Source of the DNA: Costertonia aggregata
GTDB taxonomy: Bacteria > Bacteroidota > Bacteroidia > Flavobacteriales > Flavobacteriaceae
Reading direction: 5' to 3'
DNA: 64,000 nucleotides
NCBI RefSeq assembly: GCF_013402795.1
Contig: NZ_CP058595.1
Coordinates: 2,013,848-2,077,847 of the forward strand
Below the pieces are notes generated by a model that was not told the DNA's origin, did not search any database, and saw only the letters and a program-made list of their open reading frames with translations. The translations under genes were made by a program, and so were the position numbers. Below, in pieces: positions 27,801 through 35,457 of the stretch. Position 1 is the first letter of the stretch, and every line of letters starts with the position of its first letter.

Positions 27801-28225
27801 ACATCCAAAAAATCGAACAACAGGGCGAAATATCGTTGAATCTGGAAAATAAAAGTATTAAATTACAGTTACAGGATGTAGAGATAACCTCCCAGGATAT
27901 TGAAGGATGGTTGGTAGCCAGTTCGGGTGCGATAACGGTAGCACTCGATATCAGCATCAATGAAAACCTTAAAAGAGAGGGTATCGCTAGGGAATTGGTC
28001 AACCGTATTCAAAACATTAGAAAAGAATCCGGGTTTGAAGTGACCGATAAAATTGATATTCAAATACTAAAGGACGGCTTAATAGAAGATGCCGTAGAAA
28101 GTAATATGGAATATATTAAAACGGAGACCTTGACGGCCGATTTGAATTTTGCCGAAAAATTGGAAAAAGGTACATTGATCTCCTTTGATGAAGTAAACAC
28201 AAAATTGTTTATCCAAAAGCACTAG
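24824..28225 (+). CDS. ileS: Isoleucyl-tRNA synthetase
   Basis: The 1133-residue class I synthetase charges tRNA-Ile. The HIGH-type motif lies in PPSANGMPGIHHVMART (about residues 47-63), the editing domain (CP1) follows with TTPWTLPSNTAL and GTGIVHTAPTFGADD, and the KMSKS loop KKMSKRLGN is near residue 680. The anticodon-binding and C-terminal domains complete it. The GIHHV variant and long C-terminus match the type common to Bacteroidetes and eukaryotes. The dksA-like gene follows by 5 bp and lspA lies two genes on, the usual ileS-dksA-lspA order in this phylum. Confidence 0.97.
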   Translation: MKFAEYKGLNLPRVAEEILAYWKENRIFEKSVSTREGKPSYVFYEGPPSANGMPGIHHVMARTIKDIFPRYKTMKGYQVKRKAGWDTHGLPIELGVEKELGITKEDIGKKISVEEYNAACKKAVMRYTDVWNAMTKQVGYWVDMDDPYITYKPKYMETVWWLLKQIYDKGLIYKGYTIQPYSPKAGTGLSSHELNQPGTYQDVTDTTVTAQFKVKKETLPEFLKGIEGEIYFLAWTTTPWTLPSNTALTVGPKIDYVLVKTFNQYTFEPVFVIVAKNLVAKQFNGKFFEADSDEDFVGYSSSDKKIPYKTIAEAKGSDLVGIKYEQLIDYAKPYQNAENAFRVIAGDFVTTEDGTGIVHTAPTFGADDALVAKQAVPEIPPLLVLDENDNPVPLVDLQGRFRPELKEFGGKYVKNEYYEDGEAPERSIDVEIAIKLKGENKAFKVEKYVHSYPNCWRTDKPILYYPLDSWFIKVTSIKDKMFALNQTINWKPKATGEGRFGNWLANANDWNLSRSRYWGVPLPIWRTEDGTEQMIIGSVAELKSEMKKAVSAGILEKDIFDDFVVGDMSDENYEKIDLHKNIVDQITLVSALGKPMKRESDLIDVWFDSGSMPYAQWHYPFENKNLVDEGETFPADFIAEGVDQTRGWFYTLHAIATMVFDSVAYKNVVSNGLVLDKEGKKMSKRLGNAVDPFETMNEHGADATRWYMISNANPWDNLKFDTEGIIEVKRKFFGTLYNTYSFFALYTNIDGFDYSETDIPINERPEIDQWVLSELHTLIKEVDEAYADYEPTRATRAISNYVQENLSNWYVRLCRRRFWKGDYQQDKISAYQTLYTCLVTVAKLSAPVAPFFMDRLYKDLTNTTKNETFESVHLADFPKYDTTLVNTALESKMAKAQTISSLVLSIRQKEKIKVRQPLQKIMIPILDDAQKNEIEAVADLIKSEVNVKEIELLDDASGILVKKIKPNFKTLGPKFGKDMKLIANAVAKLEQEDIQKIEQQGEISLNLENKSIKLQLQDVEITSQDIEGWLVASSGAITVALDISINENLKREGIARELVNRIQNIRKESGFEVTDKIDIQILKDGLIEDAVESNMEYIKTETLTADLNFAEKLEKGTLISFDEVNTKLFIQKH

Positions 28226-28230
28226 AAATT

Positions 28231-28614
28231 ATGGCACAGGATTTAAAAGTTAGATATTCCGACGCGGATTTGGCGGAATTCAAGACATTGATAGAAGAAA
28301 AAATAGAAAAGGCCAAAAGCCATTTAGAACTTTTAAAAAGTTCCTACATGAACGATGGCAATAACGGTACTGATGATACCTCACCAACGTTTAAGGCATT
28401 CGAGGAAGGTTCGGAGACCATGAGCAAAGAGGCGAACACACAATTGGCCATCCGTCAGGAAAAATTTATCAGGGATTTGAAGAACGCTATTCTACGTATT
28501 GAAAACAAAACGTACGGAATATGCCGTGTTACGGGTAAATTGATCAATAAAGAACGATTAAAGCTCGTGCCACATGCCACCTTGAGTATCGAGGCAAAAA
28601 ACATGCAGAAGTAA
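28231..28614 (+). CDS. DksA/TraR-family protein with a degenerate zinc finger
   Basis: The 127-residue protein has the coiled-coil plus globular C-terminal layout of DksA, which binds RNA polymerase secondary channel and works with (p)ppGpp. The C-terminal region reads YGICRVTGKLINKERLKLVPHATLS, matching the DksA finger in spacing, but only one of the four zinc Cys remains; the usual LCIEC end is LSIEA. It therefore probably folds without zinc. The acidic coiled-coil tip Asp residues of E. coli DksA are not clearly placed; NDGNNGTDDTSP is a candidate loop. It follows ileS by 5 bp. Confidence 0.85.
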   Translation: MAQDLKVRYSDADLAEFKTLIEEKIEKAKSHLELLKSSYMNDGNNGTDDTSPTFKAFEEGSETMSKEANTQLAIRQEKFIRDLKNAILRIENKTYGICRVTGKLINKERLKLVPHATLSIEAKNMQK

Positions 28615-28622
28615 TACGCGTG

Positions 28623-29306
28623 ATGCAAAATAACTTGGATAGGCCTGTGTGGTTTGTATTACCACACAGGCCTATACGTTTATATGTTACTTGTTTACTC
28701 CTTATTGTGCTGTTCTCTCACGTAGAAGCCCTGAATGCGCAAAAAATAATCAAAAAATCTGTTCTTACCACCCGGACCACACTAGTCAACATTGATGCAG
28801 GCCAATGCTTTTTGCTCACGGTTGAAAATTCAGATTCAGATTTATTGCAAGTATACGCCACCATTGACGGGGAATATAAAAAAGACTTGGCAGTAAATAT
28901 AAAAGAGGAAGGGAACACCTTATCGATACACACAGATTTTCAACCTTTATTCAAGAATCCGAACGATAAGTTGAGCGCACACAAGGTTGTTTCCATAGCG
29001 CTGGTCGTTAAAGTCCCCAACGGGAAGAATCTGACCGTGAACGGAACAAGCTGTATGGTTGCGATCAGTGGGTTCTTTAAAAACATAAGCGTTGTTTTGG
29101 ATGATGGTATGTGTACCTTAAAAAATATTACTGAAACAGCCAAGGTGCGAACCCAAAGTGGCAATATCGTCGCCTTTGTGCGCAGTGCCGACATCAAGTC
29201 CAAAACCAAATACGGCAAAGTTCATACAGAAGCTGTTCCCAAAGGAGAAAGTAAACTTGACTTAGCAAGTGTTACCGGGAATATCTACCTCAAAAAAACC
29301 GATTAA
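28623..29306 (+). CDS. Secreted protein of unknown function with a hairpin in its 5' coding region
   Basis: The product of about 227 residues has a hydrophobic stretch near residues 18-36 (VTCLLLIVLFSHVEALNAQ) that looks like a signal peptide preceded by an unusually long N-terminus. The rest is beta-rich (VVKVPNGKNLTVNGTS, VRTQSGNIVAFV, LDLASVTGNIYLKK) and recalls the right-handed repeats of DUF4097-type putative adhesin proteins, but I do not claim membership. ATG 28623 and GTG 28620 are the only plausible starts; no ATG lies after the hairpin at 28639-28675 in frame before the signal. It sits between the dksA-like gene and lspA. Confidence 0.7.
   Translation: MQNNLDRPVWFVLPHRPIRLYVTCLLLIVLFSHVEALNAQKIIKKSVLTTRTTLVNIDAGQCFLLTVENSDSDLLQVYATIDGEYKKDLAVNIKEEGNTLSIHTDFQPLFKNPNDKLSAHKVVSIALVVKVPNGKNLTVNGTSCMVAISGFFKNISVVLDDGMCTLKNITETAKVRTQSGNIVAFVRSADIKSKTKYGKVHTEAVPKGESKLDLASVTGNIYLKKTD
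28639..28675 (+). promoter_or_regulatory. Perfect 15-bp hairpin at the start of the 28623 gene
   Basis: Bases 28639-28653 (ATAGGCCTGTGTGGT) pair without mismatch with 28661-28675 around a 7-nt loop. No T tract follows, so it is not a standard terminator. Being codons 6-18 of the gene, it could slow translation, attenuate transcription or protect a processed mRNA end. Confidence 0.7.
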
Positions 29307-29312
29307 TATCGC

Positions 29313-29320
29313 TATTTTTG
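29313..29320 (+). promoter_or_regulatory. Candidate -7 element of lspA
   Basis: TATTTTTG followed by CCGCAT matches TAnnTTTG. It lies just after the upstream gene's stop and 20 nt before the lspA ATG. The 15-nt CTATTTTTGCCGCAT string is identical to that before glyS at 63136. Confidence 0.42.
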
Positions 29321-29340
29321 CCGCATCAATTTCTTGAATA

Positions 29341-29997
29341 ATGAATTTAAAGAAGTCCCTTATACTTATCATCATTATTTTATTGATCGATCAAATCAGT
29401 AAAATATACATAAAGACCCATTTTATCCTAGGAGAATCAATTGATGTGTTTAGTTGGTTCAAGATATATTTTATAGAGAACGAGGGTGCCGCATGGGGTG
29501 CCAAATTAAGTGATATACTACCCATTTCCGATAGCAGGGGCAAACTGGTATTGACCATTTTTAGGCTTTTTGCCATTGTGGGTATAGGATATTGGCTATA
29601 CGATACCATTCGCAAAAAACATTCGAAAACCTTGATATTGGCAATATCGTTGATTTTTGCAGGTGCTTTGGGCAATATACTGGATTCGGTTTTTTACGGT
29701 ATCGTTTTTAACGATAGTAATAGGGAGGTCGCTACCCTATTCTCAAAAGAACCTTATGGAAGCCTTTTTTACGGTAAGGTTGTAGATATGCTTTATTTTC
29801 CATTGGTAGATACGGTGTGGCCTGAATGGATGCCCTATTTTGGCGGAAAGGCTTTTCGGTTTTTTGAACCGGTCTTCAACGTTGCTGATACAGCCATAAG
29901 TACGGGTGTGGGTATTTTGATCGTATTCAACAAGAAAGCTTTTGGTAAAACCAATGAAGATAATATTGCAGATGTTCAGGTATCTGAAAATGAATAG
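29341..29997 (+). CDS. lspA: Signal peptidase II (lipoprotein signal peptidase)
   Basis: The 218-residue inner-membrane aspartic protease removes signal peptides from prolipoproteins. The catalytic dyad is Asp115 in GNILDSVFYG and Asp183 in FNVADTAIS. ENEGAAWG, the conserved Asn/Gly/Ala segment, is at about residue 48. Four membrane helices are visible. A loop of about 40 residues around SNREVATLFSKEPYGSLFYG between helices is longer than in E. coli LspA but usual in Bacteroidetes. Its 3' end overlaps the convergent 5-formyl-THF ligase gene by 22 bp. The many lipoproteins in this window depend on this enzyme. Confidence 0.95.
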   Translation: MNLKKSLILIIIILLIDQISKIYIKTHFILGESIDVFSWFKIYFIENEGAAWGAKLSDILPISDSRGKLVLTIFRLFAIVGIGYWLYDTIRKKHSKTLILAISLIFAGALGNILDSVFYGIVFNDSNREVATLFSKEPYGSLFYGKVVDMLYFPLVDTVWPEWMPYFGGKAFRFFEPVFNVADTAISTGVGILIVFNKKAFGKTNEDNIADVQVSENE

Positions 29998-30548
29998 GTT
30001 TTTTCTGGGGTAACGCAGTAATCCAAAGGAATATCCGTATCATTCAAATCTGTTATGATTTCTTTTTCGGCCTCAAATAGCGAAAGTCCAATTTTTAACG
30101 TTTTGGGCCTACATGCAGATAAAAACCTGTCATAATATCCTTTCCCATAGCCTACCCTGTTTCCTTTTTTATCAAACGCAAGTAAAGGAACAAATACCAC
30201 ATCTATTTGTTCGGATGGTATCTCAATACCTTCAACCGGTTCGGGAATATTCAGTGTGTTTTTCTTGAGTACCGTACCATCGGTTAGGAGGTAGTTTCTC
30301 AATAGGTTTTTACCCTCTACTTTGGGAACAACTATATTTTTATCTTTCCCCTGTAAAATAGATAATATGTAATTGGTCTGTATTTCTTTGTTTTCGGTAA
30401 TAGTAAGAAAAATATGATACAATTGGTGTGACCAAATAGGTATTGAAAGTAATCTGTTCGCAATTAGGAGACTTTTAGAGTCGATTTGCGAGGGGGAGAG
30501 GGAATTTCTTTTCTGTTTGTGGTCTAATCGTAATTGTTGTTTCAGCAT
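29976..30548 (-). CDS. 5-formyltetrahydrofolate cyclo-ligase
   Basis: The 190-residue cytosolic enzyme converts 5-formyltetrahydrofolate to 5,10-methenyltetrahydrofolate with ATP. The signature GYGKGYYDRFLS (about residues 134-145) and the preceding FVPLLAFDKKGNRV are diagnostic of the MTHFS/YgfA family. The start is an ATG at 30548. It converges on lspA with a 22-bp overlap. A 28-codon open frame for a membrane microprotein begins 136 bp upstream on the same strand and ends 50 bp before its start codon. Confidence 0.93.
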   Translation of the reverse strand: MLKQQLRLDHKQKRNSLSPSQIDSKSLLIANRLLSIPIWSHQLYHIFLTITENKEIQTNYILSILQGKDKNIVVPKVEGKNLLRNYLLTDGTVLKKNTLNIPEPVEGIEIPSEQIDVVFVPLLAFDKKGNRVGYGKGYYDRFLSACRPKTLKIGLSLFEAEKEIITDLNDTDIPLDYCVTPEKTYSFSDT

Positions 30549-30597
30549 AAATCGATTAAACCTCGGGGATACTATAAATAAATGGGTTGTTTATGGC

Positions 30598-30684
30598 TTA
30601 CTCTTTTGTAACCACGGCATAATATATCTTGAAGAAAAGCATCAAAACGAGATACATACCTAAAACTATAATGTAATTGTCCAT
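30598..30684 (-). CDS. Candidate 28-residue single-span membrane microprotein
   Basis: An ATG at 30684 opens a 28-codon frame ending TAA at 30598: MDNYIIVLGMYLVLMLFFKI, then YYAVVTKE. It is almost entirely one hydrophobic helix with an acidic N-terminus and a Lys near the C-terminus, a pattern seen in small auxiliary subunits of membrane complexes. A -7-like TACATTTA lies upstream on the minus strand with one mismatch. The family is unknown to me; conservation in relatives would decide whether it is real. Confidence 0.45.
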   Translation of the reverse strand: MDNYIIVLGMYLVLMLFFKIYYAVVTKE

Positions 30685-31178
30685 GCGATGTTAAATTTTG
30701 ATTGTTTAAATGTAAATAAAAAGTTTTATAAAATCCATAAAAAGCACTTTTTTGACGATGAAATGCACATTTTTATACATTTTTTAACGTTTAATTACAA
30801 TCGGACAACTGTCGTTGATATATAGAATACGTTGTAAATTATTGATATAAAGCTGATTACATCAATACAATTTTTTGATTATAGATAGTTTGTTTTAGGG
30901 GTCGTTTTTTTATTTTAACAATAATTTTGGTAGAATTATGATGGTCTTGCAACAAAAACCGTACTTTTTTTACGGTTTTACTAGTAACTTTTGGTTAAAT
31001 CTGTCATGTAAGAATCTACAATAGAGAACGTCATTCCGATTATAAGGGTTTTATTTGGGTTATTGTTTAAAAACACACCATTTTCGGGATACGTTAAAAA
31101 AATAAAATTACTGTGCGCTTTAATAAAAAGATGGTATTTTAACTGTATTGTATCATTGTATAAAACTTCGCTTGTTTA
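30685..31178. other. Intergenic region upstream of uvrC
   Basis: About 490 bp of AT-rich sequence without a convincing gene. A hairpin of 9 bp (30955-30963 with 30971-30979, AAAACCGTA against TACGGTTTT) stands out; its T-rich loop and short T tail make it a weak terminator candidate. A TAATTTTG site at 30922-30929 precedes it by about 25 nt. No tRNA-like fold was recognised. Confidence 0.5.
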
Positions 31179-32966
31179 ATGCCCAATATTCCTATTGAAG
31201 TACAGTTGAGCACCCTGCCGGATAGTCCTGGGGTATATCAGTTTTATGATTCGGACGATACGCTTATCTACGTGGGCAAAGCGAAAAACCTTAAAAAACG
31301 AGTGTCTTCTTACTTTACCAAAAACCATGAGTACGGTAAGACTCGTGTAATGGTCAAGAAAATACAGAGTATAAAGCATATTGTAGTGCCTACAGAGTCT
31401 GACGCACTTTTGCTTGAGAACAATCTCATCAAAAAATACCAGCCCAGGTACAATGTTCTTATGAAAGACGACAAATCTTACCCTTGGATCTGTATAAAGA
31501 ACGAACGATTTCCCAGAATTTTCCCGACCCGAAAGTTGATAAAGGACGGCTCCGAATACTACGGCCCATATACCAGTATGAAAACAGTAAGGACTTTACT
31601 GGATTTGATCAAAAGTGTCTACCCTTTGCGTACTTGTAATTATGACCTTTCCAAAGAAAAGATTGAAACCGGAAAATACAAAGTATGCCTAGAGTACCAT
31701 TTGGGAAATTGCAAGGGCCCTTGTGAAGGGCATCAACCAGTAGAGGACTATCATCAGCAAATCGATGATATACGCGAAATTATCAAAGGCAATTTTAAAT
31801 CATCATTACATTATTTTAAACACCAAATGAAGGCTTTGGCCGCCGAAATGCAATTTGAGGAAGCACAGCGCATAAAGGATAAGATACAGGTACTGGAAAA
31901 TTATCAGGTAAAGTCGATGATAGTGAATCCCAAAATCAACAATGTAGATGTGTTTACCATTGTTTCGGACGATGCTTTTGCCTATGTTAATTTTCTGCAA
32001 CTTTCCCATGGTTCTATAATCAGGTCCCATACCATGGAGATAAAAAAGAAATTGAATGAGGATAAAAAAGATTTATTGGAACTTGCCATTGTAGAGATAC
32101 GACAGCGCTTCAACTCACAGTCTAAAGAGTTGTATTTACCATTTCCCGTGGCAGTGGAACCTCATCTGAAAGTGACCTTTCCCAAACTGGGAGACAAGAA
32201 AAGAATTTTGGACCTGTCCGAACGTAATGCGAAATTCTTTAGGCAAGAACGTTTTAAGCAAATCAAGATCATTGATCCCGATAGGCATACCAAACGGATC
32301 ATGGGTCAAATGAAAACCGATTTAAGACTTTCTGAGGAACCTACACATATAGAGTGTTTTGACAACAGTAACATACAAGGTACAAACCCCGTTGCGGCAT
32401 GTGTGGTCTTCAAGAACGGAAAGCCCTCAAAAAAAGAGTACAGGCATTACAACATCAAGACCGTTGAAGGTCCGGATGATTTTGCCTCTATGGAAGAAGT
32501 GGTCTTTAGGCGGTATAAACGCCTTTTGGCAGAAGGTGAACCCCTGCCACAGCTTATCGTGATTGACGGCGGAAAAGGTCAGTTGTCATCGGCACTGAAA
32601 AGTTTGGAAGTTTTGGGCCTACGGGGTAAAATAGCCATCATAGGTATTGCTAAACGGCTAGAGGAGATTTATTTTCCGGATGACCCTATTCCTTTGTATT
32701 TGGACAAAAAATCAGAATCCCTCAAAATTATACAACAATTGCGCAACGAAGCCCATAGGTTTGGCATAACCTTTCATAGAAAAAAAAGAAGTAAAGCGGC
32801 CATTAACTCAGAACTTGAGAGGATAGAAGGCGTTGGCGAAAAAACCGCACAGGAATTGTTGAAGCAGTTCAAATCGGTAAAACGAATAAAGGAAGCTTCG
32901 ATAGAAAATTTGGCAAATACCGTTGGTATGGCAAAAGCCAAAAAAATTTATGAAACGTTTCATTGA
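31179..32966 (+). CDS. uvrC: Excinuclease ABC subunit C
   Basis: The 595-residue nuclease makes both incisions during nucleotide excision repair together with UvrB. The N-terminal GIY-YIG domain (about 10-95) contains PGVYQFYDSDDTLIYVGKAKNLK, cited here in two parts: PGVYQFYD and IYVGKAKNL. A UVR motif lies near residues 205-240 (AAEMQFEEAQRIKDKI), the RNase H-like domain is around 370-530 with ECFDNSNIQGT and VIDGGKGQL, and a helix-hairpin-helix pair ends the protein (IEGVGEKTAQELLKQF). The patatin-barrel gene follows by 21 bp. The start is an ATG at 31179. Confidence 0.96.
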   Translation: MPNIPIEVQLSTLPDSPGVYQFYDSDDTLIYVGKAKNLKKRVSSYFTKNHEYGKTRVMVKKIQSIKHIVVPTESDALLLENNLIKKYQPRYNVLMKDDKSYPWICIKNERFPRIFPTRKLIKDGSEYYGPYTSMKTVRTLLDLIKSVYPLRTCNYDLSKEKIETGKYKVCLEYHLGNCKGPCEGHQPVEDYHQQIDDIREIIKGNFKSSLHYFKHQMKALAAEMQFEEAQRIKDKIQVLENYQVKSMIVNPKINNVDVFTIVSDDAFAYVNFLQLSHGSIIRSHTMEIKKKLNEDKKDLLELAIVEIRQRFNSQSKELYLPFPVAVEPHLKVTFPKLGDKKRILDLSERNAKFFRQERFKQIKIIDPDRHTKRIMGQMKTDLRLSEEPTHIECFDNSNIQGTNPVAACVVFKNGKPSKKEYRHYNIKTVEGPDDFASMEEVVFRRYKRLLAEGEPLPQLIVIDGGKGQLSSALKSLEVLGLRGKIAIIGIAKRLEEIYFPDDPIPLYLDKKSESLKIIQQLRNEAHRFGITFHRKKRSKAAINSELERIEGVGEKTAQELLKQFKSVKRIKEASIENLANTVGMAKAKKIYETFH

Positions 32967-32987
32967 AAATACAGACCAATAGCCCGT

Positions 32988-35264
32988 ATGCGACAAATAC
33001 CAATTTTAATAGTAACGTTTTTGCTTTCGACCTTTTGCTTCTCGCAACATTTAGAATATGTTGGGGAGAAAGGTGAAGTAAAGGTAGGCTTGGTGTTGAG
33101 CGGCGGCGGGGCAAAAGGTCTGGCACATATCGGTGCCTTGAAAATCATAGAGGATGCCGGGGTAAAGATAGATTATATCGGAGGCACCAGTATGGGAGCC
33201 ATAGTCGGGGCCTTATATGCTTCCGGATACTCCGCAAAAGAATTGGACTCCATTTTTAGGAGCATAAACTTTACGGAGCTGATACAGGATAATCTCCCCA
33301 GAAGCGCAAAAACCTTTTATGAAAAAGATGATTCAGAAAGGTATGCGCTTACATTGCCTTTCGAGAATTTTAAAATCTCCTTTCCATCGGCTATTTCGGG
33401 AGGGCAGAATATTTATAATGAACTGGTACGTCTTTTATATCATGTAAAAGATGTTAGGGATTTTAAAGAGCTACCGATTCCGTTTTTTTGTATTGCCACC
33501 AACATAGAGACCGGCGAGGAAGTACTATTGAATAAGGGTTACTTGCCAGAGGCCATACTGGCCAGCGGTACTTTTCCTTCACTTTTTGAACCAACGGAAA
33601 TTGAGGGCAAAATACTTATAGATGGGGGTGTTGTGAACAATTATCCTGTAGAGGAGGTCAAAGATCTAGGAGCAAATTTTATTATAGGTGTAGATGTTCA
33701 GCACGGTCTTTCCGAACGTGGGGCTTTAATGTCCGCCACGGAGATTCTTCTTCAGATAAACAATTACCGAACGGTGAACGACATGGTAGAAAAGGTTGCC
33801 CAAACCGATATTTACATAAAACCAGATATAGAAAAATACTCTGTTATCGACTTTGATCTGGGTAACGAAATCGTAAAAAGTGGAGAAGTGGCCGGGGAAA
33901 ACAAATTTGATGAACTAAAGCAATTGGCCATGTGCCAAAAGGGAAAAACAACAACCACCCTGCCCATAAACCCAAAAGACACCATCATTGTTAACCGACT
34001 CATAATCAGAGGAAACAATAATTACACAAGAGGCTATGTAAAAGGAAAACTTCGATTTAAATTGGCTGAAAAAATAACCTTTGAAAAACTTCAACAAGGT
34101 ATTGGCAACCTTTCGGCTACGGGAAATTTTCAAACGATTCGGTATGAATTGGTTTCAAACGAATTGGGGGTCGACCTTATCTTGAAGTTAAAGGAAAACC
34201 CTACCAAGGCATACATACGTTTGGGTGCGCACTATGATGATTTATATAAGAGTGCAGCACTTATAAACCTTACCAAAAAGAATTTGTTCTTCAAAGACGA
34301 TGTTATATCGTTTGATTTTATAGCCGGGGACAATATCAGGTACAACTTTCAGTATTATTTGGATAAGGGTAGTTATTGGAGTTTTGGCGTAAATTCAAGG
34401 TTTAACGATTTTGAGCGGCAGATAGATTTTGATGTGATCACTTCCAATTTTGATGTGCCCGCAAACCCCAATGTAAATACGGTGAGTATTGATGTTGATG
34501 ATATTACGAACCAAGTGTATCTTCAAACGGTGTTACGGGAAGAATTTGCTTTTACATTGGGCGTTGAGCATAAATTATTAAAATACAGCACAAAGACCTT
34601 GGCCGATTTGGAAGATGATACGTCTAATTTAGCACTGTTTACCAATAGCGAAGGAAGAACATTTTTTGAAAACAGCAACTATTTCAGTGCCTATGGTCAG
34701 CTTGTTCTTGACACGTATGACGATAAGTACTTTCCGTCCAGGGGATTATATTTTAATGGCGATTTTCATTTTTATATACTTTCTTCGGATTTCAATAATA
34801 ACTTTAAGGAGTTTTCGGTTTCCAAAGCAAGATTGGGGACGGCCTTCCCCATAACCAAAAATGTATCTTTAAATATAGAGACCGAAGGCGGGTTTAAGTT
34901 GGGTACTTCCAACGTTACTTCATTTGATTTTGTTCTAGGGGGCTATGGTAATGATTTCATTAATAATTTTATTCCTTTTTTTGGGTACGACTTTATTTCA
35001 TTGCCAGGTAATGCATATGTAAAAACCTATGCTAGGTTAGATTATGAGTTTTTGCCCAAGAACCACCTGACTTTTGCAGCAAATTATGCCAATGTAGACG
35101 ATGATATCTTCAGGACGGGCGAATGGTTTACCGCTCCCGATTTTTCCGGATATGCCATAGGGTATGGTTGGGAATCTTTTTTAGGGCCGGTGCAAATCAA
35201 CTATTCATGGTCACCCGAGGTATCGGAGAACAACGTCTTCATTAGTGTAGGATATTGGTTTTAA
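32988..35264 (+). CDS. Patatin-like phospholipase fused to an outer-membrane barrel
   Basis: The 758-residue protein has a signal peptide (ends near FCFSQ), a patatin domain (about 30-290), a POTRA-like segment (about 330-400) and a BamA/Omp85-type barrel (about 410-758) ending in Phe. The Ser-Asp dyad is Ser68 in GGTSMGA and Asp212 in IDGGVVNNYP; GGGAKG forms the oxyanion hole. This is the PlpD/type Vd layout, where the barrel displays or releases a lipase domain, although in Bacteroidetes it remains unclear whether the patatin faces the periplasm or the surface. It follows uvrC closely. Confidence 0.9.
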   Translation: MRQIPILIVTFLLSTFCFSQHLEYVGEKGEVKVGLVLSGGGAKGLAHIGALKIIEDAGVKIDYIGGTSMGAIVGALYASGYSAKELDSIFRSINFTELIQDNLPRSAKTFYEKDDSERYALTLPFENFKISFPSAISGGQNIYNELVRLLYHVKDVRDFKELPIPFFCIATNIETGEEVLLNKGYLPEAILASGTFPSLFEPTEIEGKILIDGGVVNNYPVEEVKDLGANFIIGVDVQHGLSERGALMSATEILLQINNYRTVNDMVEKVAQTDIYIKPDIEKYSVIDFDLGNEIVKSGEVAGENKFDELKQLAMCQKGKTTTTLPINPKDTIIVNRLIIRGNNNYTRGYVKGKLRFKLAEKITFEKLQQGIGNLSATGNFQTIRYELVSNELGVDLILKLKENPTKAYIRLGAHYDDLYKSAALINLTKKNLFFKDDVISFDFIAGDNIRYNFQYYLDKGSYWSFGVNSRFNDFERQIDFDVITSNFDVPANPNVNTVSIDVDDITNQVYLQTVLREEFAFTLGVEHKLLKYSTKTLADLEDDTSNLALFTNSEGRTFFENSNYFSAYGQLVLDTYDDKYFPSRGLYFNGDFHFYILSSDFNNNFKEFSVSKARLGTAFPITKNVSLNIETEGGFKLGTSNVTSFDFVLGGYGNDFINNFIPFFGYDFISLPGNAYVKTYARLDYEFLPKNHLTFAANYANVDDDIFRTGEWFTAPDFSGYAIGYGWESFLGPVQINYSWSPEVSENNVFISVGYWF

Positions 35265-35370
35265 ATATATGGTCTTCAATATTTTTCCGATATTTGTACC
35301 ATGCACGATAAAATCAACATAACCGCACATCTTAGGGCTATGTGGTAAGTAAACGAAATTATCTTTTCTT

Positions 35371-35430
35371 TCCCGTAGGAACGGGACATCTTCATACTAA
35401 AAGTGCATTAGAGGGAATTTTGTTCCCGTT
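35371..35430 (+). promoter_or_regulatory. Candidate mutually exclusive hairpins in the hppD leader
   Basis: ACGGGA (35381-35386) can pair with TCCCGT just upstream (35371-35376) or, extended as AACGGGA (35380-35386), with TCCCGTT downstream (35424-35430). A third hairpin GGGAA/TTCCC (35413-35417 with 35423-35427) competes with the latter. The end of the structure is 28 nt before the ATG. This could be a regulatory leader; stems are short. Confidence 0.3.
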
Positions 35431-35457
35431 ATATAAATTTATCAAATAATAATAGCC

